A DNA stretch of 64,000 nucleotides from Ziziphus jujuba (taxonomy: Eukaryota; Streptophyta; Magnoliopsida; Rosales; Rhamnaceae), in NCBI RefSeq assembly GCF_031755915.1, contig NC_083387.1, positions 6,042,501 through 6,106,500 of the forward strand, written 5' to 3'. Below, one piece after another: positions 61,130 through 64,000 of this stretch (its first letter is position 1; the number at the start of each line of letters is the position of its first letter). The notes beneath the pieces were generated by a model. That model searched no databases. It saw only the letters and a program-made list of their open reading frames with translations, and was not told the origin of the DNA. A program made the position numbers and the translations under genes.

Positions 61130-62124
61130 AAAAAAGGAGCTTTACATGGATCACTACCTATGGATTACTGGAAAAGCTTTGCCTTTTGCTTTTTCCTTTC
61201 CGGTGGTCCAAACCCCAAATTTATGGAGTTCACTAAATTAATAGTTATGAGAGAGCTTCCAAAATCTTGTTAATAAATTGCTACGAAAAGTTTTGAAGTA
61301 TACAACTTTTATCTAACACAAATTTTTTTACATCGGTGTTGAATTGGTAAAATAATTTAAATATTATAATAATATATTCTCCTTTCAACTGTTTAAATTT
61401 TGAGAAGAATAATTGTTCAAGAATTATCTTAATTAGTCTACTCATAAAAGTAGACAATTAATCTGAATTACTCTTAGAATCATGATTAAATCTTTGAGAA
61501 AAACATGGTGCTTTTCATATGAACATGCATGAGTTGCCTAACTTAATGATAATTAAGCAGATCTATGCAAGCACATGCCCTAATTTCCTCCTTGTCAAGA
61601 AATTAAGTTGTTGGAATTTGGAATCAGTAGGTACCACCAACTTAACATTTGAGTTGATTATGATATGTTTTAGGTTTGTTGTTTTAATATGTTAGGTTTA
61701 TCAAAGTTTCCGGCAGGATATGTGTGGAGGACAATGATTTTGTCTGGATATATTCAAGAATGCTCAAAAGACTTGAGAGTACTCCATATATTTTTTATTA
61801 GATAATAAATAGGGGTAGACCATCTTGGATCCAAAAAAAACAAAAAAAAAAACAAAAAAACAAAAAAAAAAAATCCAAATCAATAAAATGTACATCTTTG
61901 CAAGCGCGGCTTTATTTAATTTTTGACTAAAAACAATCTTATCGTTTTCAAGTTATTGTCATTTGGTAGGAGACTGATTAATGCTGCTGTAGGACCGAGA
62001 TCAAATCACTATGGATAGTTACTTAAGCATGTACGTTTATAGGATCATAAGATTAATTTTTTTTAGAATCGTTTCAGGTTGAATGCTATGGTTGCTACCG
62101 GTTTTTTAAGGTTACCTATAGATA

Positions 62125-62126
<2 letters not shown>

Positions 62127-62169
<43 letters not shown>
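62127..62169. repeat. (TC)n microsatellite
   Basis: About 21 uninterrupted TC units in intergenic DNA downstream of the glycine-rich protein gene. Confidence 0.95.
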
Positions 62170-62170
<1 letters not shown>

Positions 62171-62617
62171 GCTAAATCCCACGTATTGAACTCTTATAAA
62201 CTTTTAATCCAAAGAAAAAAAAAATATCTTTAAGACAGATCTCAACACAAGAAAGTTGGAACTTTGTAAAACATATCCATTTGGATGGAATTTATCTTAA
62301 TTTCTTTCCTACAAACATATAACTGTAAAAATGGGTTTATAACTCGATCGATCATATATCTATCTATCACTGATATTGAAACATTGAAAAACGAAAATGA
62401 AAAAACAAATAAAAAGGAGAGAAAGGAAACATTCTTCATTATTTCTTTCTAAGAAGAACATGAAACAAACACAAAAGAAAACTTAAACTGATCTCTTTCT
62501 CACACACAAGCTAACTTAACTGTCATACACTGAAACAGTTTGCACACTAAAATAATCACTAAACAGTAAACTAAAAGCAACATATTATATTCCCATGCAA
62601 TGCATATACTTCTATCC

Positions 62618-63064
62618 TCAAGGGTAAGGAAGAACCCCACTTCCCCCGCCTACACCACCACCAACACCGCCACCAACACCGCCACCGCCACCAACACCGC
62701 CACCGGCACCACCCAACCCCCCGACGCCACCCAAACCTCCAATTCCACCGTCACCACCGAGTCCACCTACACCACCAAGTCCACCTCCACCACCAAGTCC
62801 GCCACCAATCCCGGCAACACCACCGATGCCGCCACCCAGCCCGCCGCCGAGTCCGCCTCCAATGCCAGCCCCAGCTCCTACTCCACCAAAGGGCAGTCCA
62901 TTACCACCAACTCCGGAATAACCACCAACTCCACCGTACGAGATGAAGTTCTTCTGGTCATTGAGTCCGGCGGTTTTGGGTTTGGCCTTGGCAGCGGGCA
63001 CATCTCTAGCCGTAGCTTGAACTACAACTAGAGCAAGAACCACCAAGAAACACCACCTAGCCAT
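62618..63064 (-). CDS. Secreted glycine-rich protein
   Basis: 148 residues, intronless. I chose the start MARWCFLVVLALVVVQATA because it begins a clear signal peptide (about residues 1-20) and follows a CT-rich leader; the open frame extends upstream to 63,250 but that part would cross the TATA box. The mature protein has a short basic segment (RDVPAAKAKPKTAGLNDQ), then from about residue 44 a Gly-rich domain of GGVGG, GLGGG and GGIGG repeats, ending GGGSGVLPYP. Such proteins are usually extracellular or wall-associated; no binding partner or enzymatic role is implied. The plus strand over the repeats gives a Thr/Ser/Pro-rich shadow frame that is not a gene. Confidence 0.88.
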   Translation of the reverse strand: MARWCFLVVLALVVVQATARDVPAAKAKPKTAGLNDQKNFISYGGVGGYSGVGGNGLPFGGVGAGAGIGGGLGGGLGGGIGGVAGIGGGLGGGGGLGGVGGLGGDGGIGGLGGVGGLGGAGGGVGGGGGVGGGVGGGVGGGSGVLPYP

Positions 63065-63153
63065 CTCTGAATCTCTCTCTTTCTTTTTTGCTCTCCCAAC
63101 CTCTCTCTTACTGATCTGTGTTTGTCTGAGGTATATGTGGGATAAGCTGGGGT

Positions 63154-63161
63154 CTTTATAG
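63154..63161 (-). promoter_or_regulatory. TATA box of the glycine-rich protein gene
   Basis: The minus strand reads CTATAAAG about 90 bases upstream of the ATG at 63,064, which would place the transcript start near 63,125 and give a 5' leader of about 60 bases rich in CT. Confidence 0.6.
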
Positions 63162-63249
63162 TAGGAAAAAAGAGAGCGGTGAGGGACAGTTGTGAGTAAT
63201 AAATAAGGTGTAATGAGAGACCAGAGAGCTTTGCTGTATTTGATTTCCA

Positions 63250-64000
63250 AGGCTGAGTGATTTGGCTATTTCTTATACACTTAAACTAGAGCTTATAGAC
63301 TGAATTTTAAGAGGAAATAGTCACAGAAAAAGATGAGATTTTAGTTAAAAAGCATCGGTGTCGATAGAGGAGTTGCCAAAGAGTACGTGTCAGGTTGTCA
63401 TAAACATATATTGATGCTCTCGACGTCCTTTAACTGAAATGTAACAGGTCTACGCCGGCCATTTCACACAAGGAATGCATCGTCGTACCAATTCCAATTT
63501 ATTATGACATGTATAGTTTTTTTTTTTTTTTTTTAACTATTATTATTATTATTTTTTTTTTTAAATGTAGTAACATGTTTTTACCCATAGAATATAGTCT
63601 TGGATTGCCGCATTACTTTAGTTTAGTTTTAGAGCTTTGTTATTTTTCAGCATCAGTATTAATCGGATCCATCCCAACAAATATTAATTGAATTTATTTA
63701 ATATGTATTAATTTTTTATACTAAAATTAGTAAATTGTTTTGGATAGTTAATTAAATTGTCACATATCCTACGGTTTCTACGATTTTCATTTTCTTTTTT
63801 CTTTTTTTTTTTTTGGATCGTCATTTAAACGGAGCCTATGGAAGAATTAAAATGGACAACTACTATCCTCAATGGACGATTCGAATTCAACGTCCACTAC
63901 CCGGTATCGAACAGCTTGCTGCTAGCTGTTATATGTTCTTTAATGAAAACATGTAAATGAAATAAAACCTTACACATATAGGTTTCTATTGTGTTAATAT
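63250..64000. other. Upstream of the glycine-rich protein gene to the window end
   Basis: AT-rich with T-runs at 63,518-63,533 and 63,792-63,814. A 41-codon frame (plus, ATG at 63,838) has no family resemblance. No gene is supported. Confidence 0.45.

Larger units (their letters stand above)
59612..62590. other. Intergenic DNA between the SPH cluster and the glycine-rich protein gene
   Basis: AT-rich. It has a (GT)n repeat at 60,214-60,246, a TA repeat at 60,410-60,427, a 56-bp tandem duplication near 61,018-61,129, A/C runs at 61,831-61,873 and a (TC)n repeat at 62,127-62,169. Open frames at 60,590-60,790 and 60,989-61,273 (plus) have no recognisable family, and the second spans the tandem duplication. 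Confidence 0.5.

Noticed and set aside
62600..63031. Plus-strand Thr/Ser/Pro-rich frame
   Set aside because: Shadow of the glycine-rich repeat on the minus strand, which has a signal peptide, leader and TATA box.

Overview
This is nuclear DNA of a flowering plant. It has AT-rich intergenic DNA, long spliced genes with GT..AG introns, plant-specific families (PIF-type bHLH, S1-type self-incompatibility homologues) and nested Ty1/copia and long-LTR retrotransposons. Gene content points to a woody eudicot, perhaps Rosales; that is inference only. Nothing bacterial, organellar or CRISPR-like was seen.

Layout. 1-2.4 kb: the last eight exons of mitochondrial chaperonin CPN60 (+), with a hAT-like end in the intron at the left edge. 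2.4-10.6 kb: AT-rich intergenic DNA. 10.6-15.9 kb: a complete seven-coding-exon PIF1-like phytochrome-interacting bHLH gene (+). 16.2-27.7 kb: a tandem segmental duplication whose second unit is split by a decayed copia element (18,819-25,351) and by a 1.1 kb hAT-like element with a perfect 8-bp target duplication. The copia element itself holds a gypsy fragment and a 2.9 kb LTR. 28.45-31.45 kb: the complete 26S proteasome ATPase RPT2 gene (-), six exons. 32.8-59.6 kb: a cluster of S1/SPH-family secreted-protein genes with four intact copies (47.5, 51.5 and 55.6 kb on +, 58.2 kb on -) and at least four pseudogenes. One pseudogene is split by about 11 kb of three-level nested retrotransposons (34,176-45,107). 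62.6-63.1 kb: a secreted glycine-rich protein gene (-).

The housekeeping genes (CPN60, RPT2) and the light-signalling regulator (PIF1-like) are unrelated neighbours; no operon-like logic applies. The SPH cluster is one evolving unit. Its copies share leaders, TATA regions and 3' flanks, two copies sit in a roughly 4 kb tandem repeat, and dead copies hold insertions whose target duplications can be read directly.

I found no clearly new biochemical system. The most unusual structures are: (i) two solo-LTR-like 2.9-3.0 kb elements nested in opposite orientation, giving a long inverted repeat with a 43-bp spacer; (ii) a minisatellite grown from one peptide-coding motif inside a copia pol gene; and (iii) several transposon insertions whose empty site survives in a paralogous duplicate within the same window.
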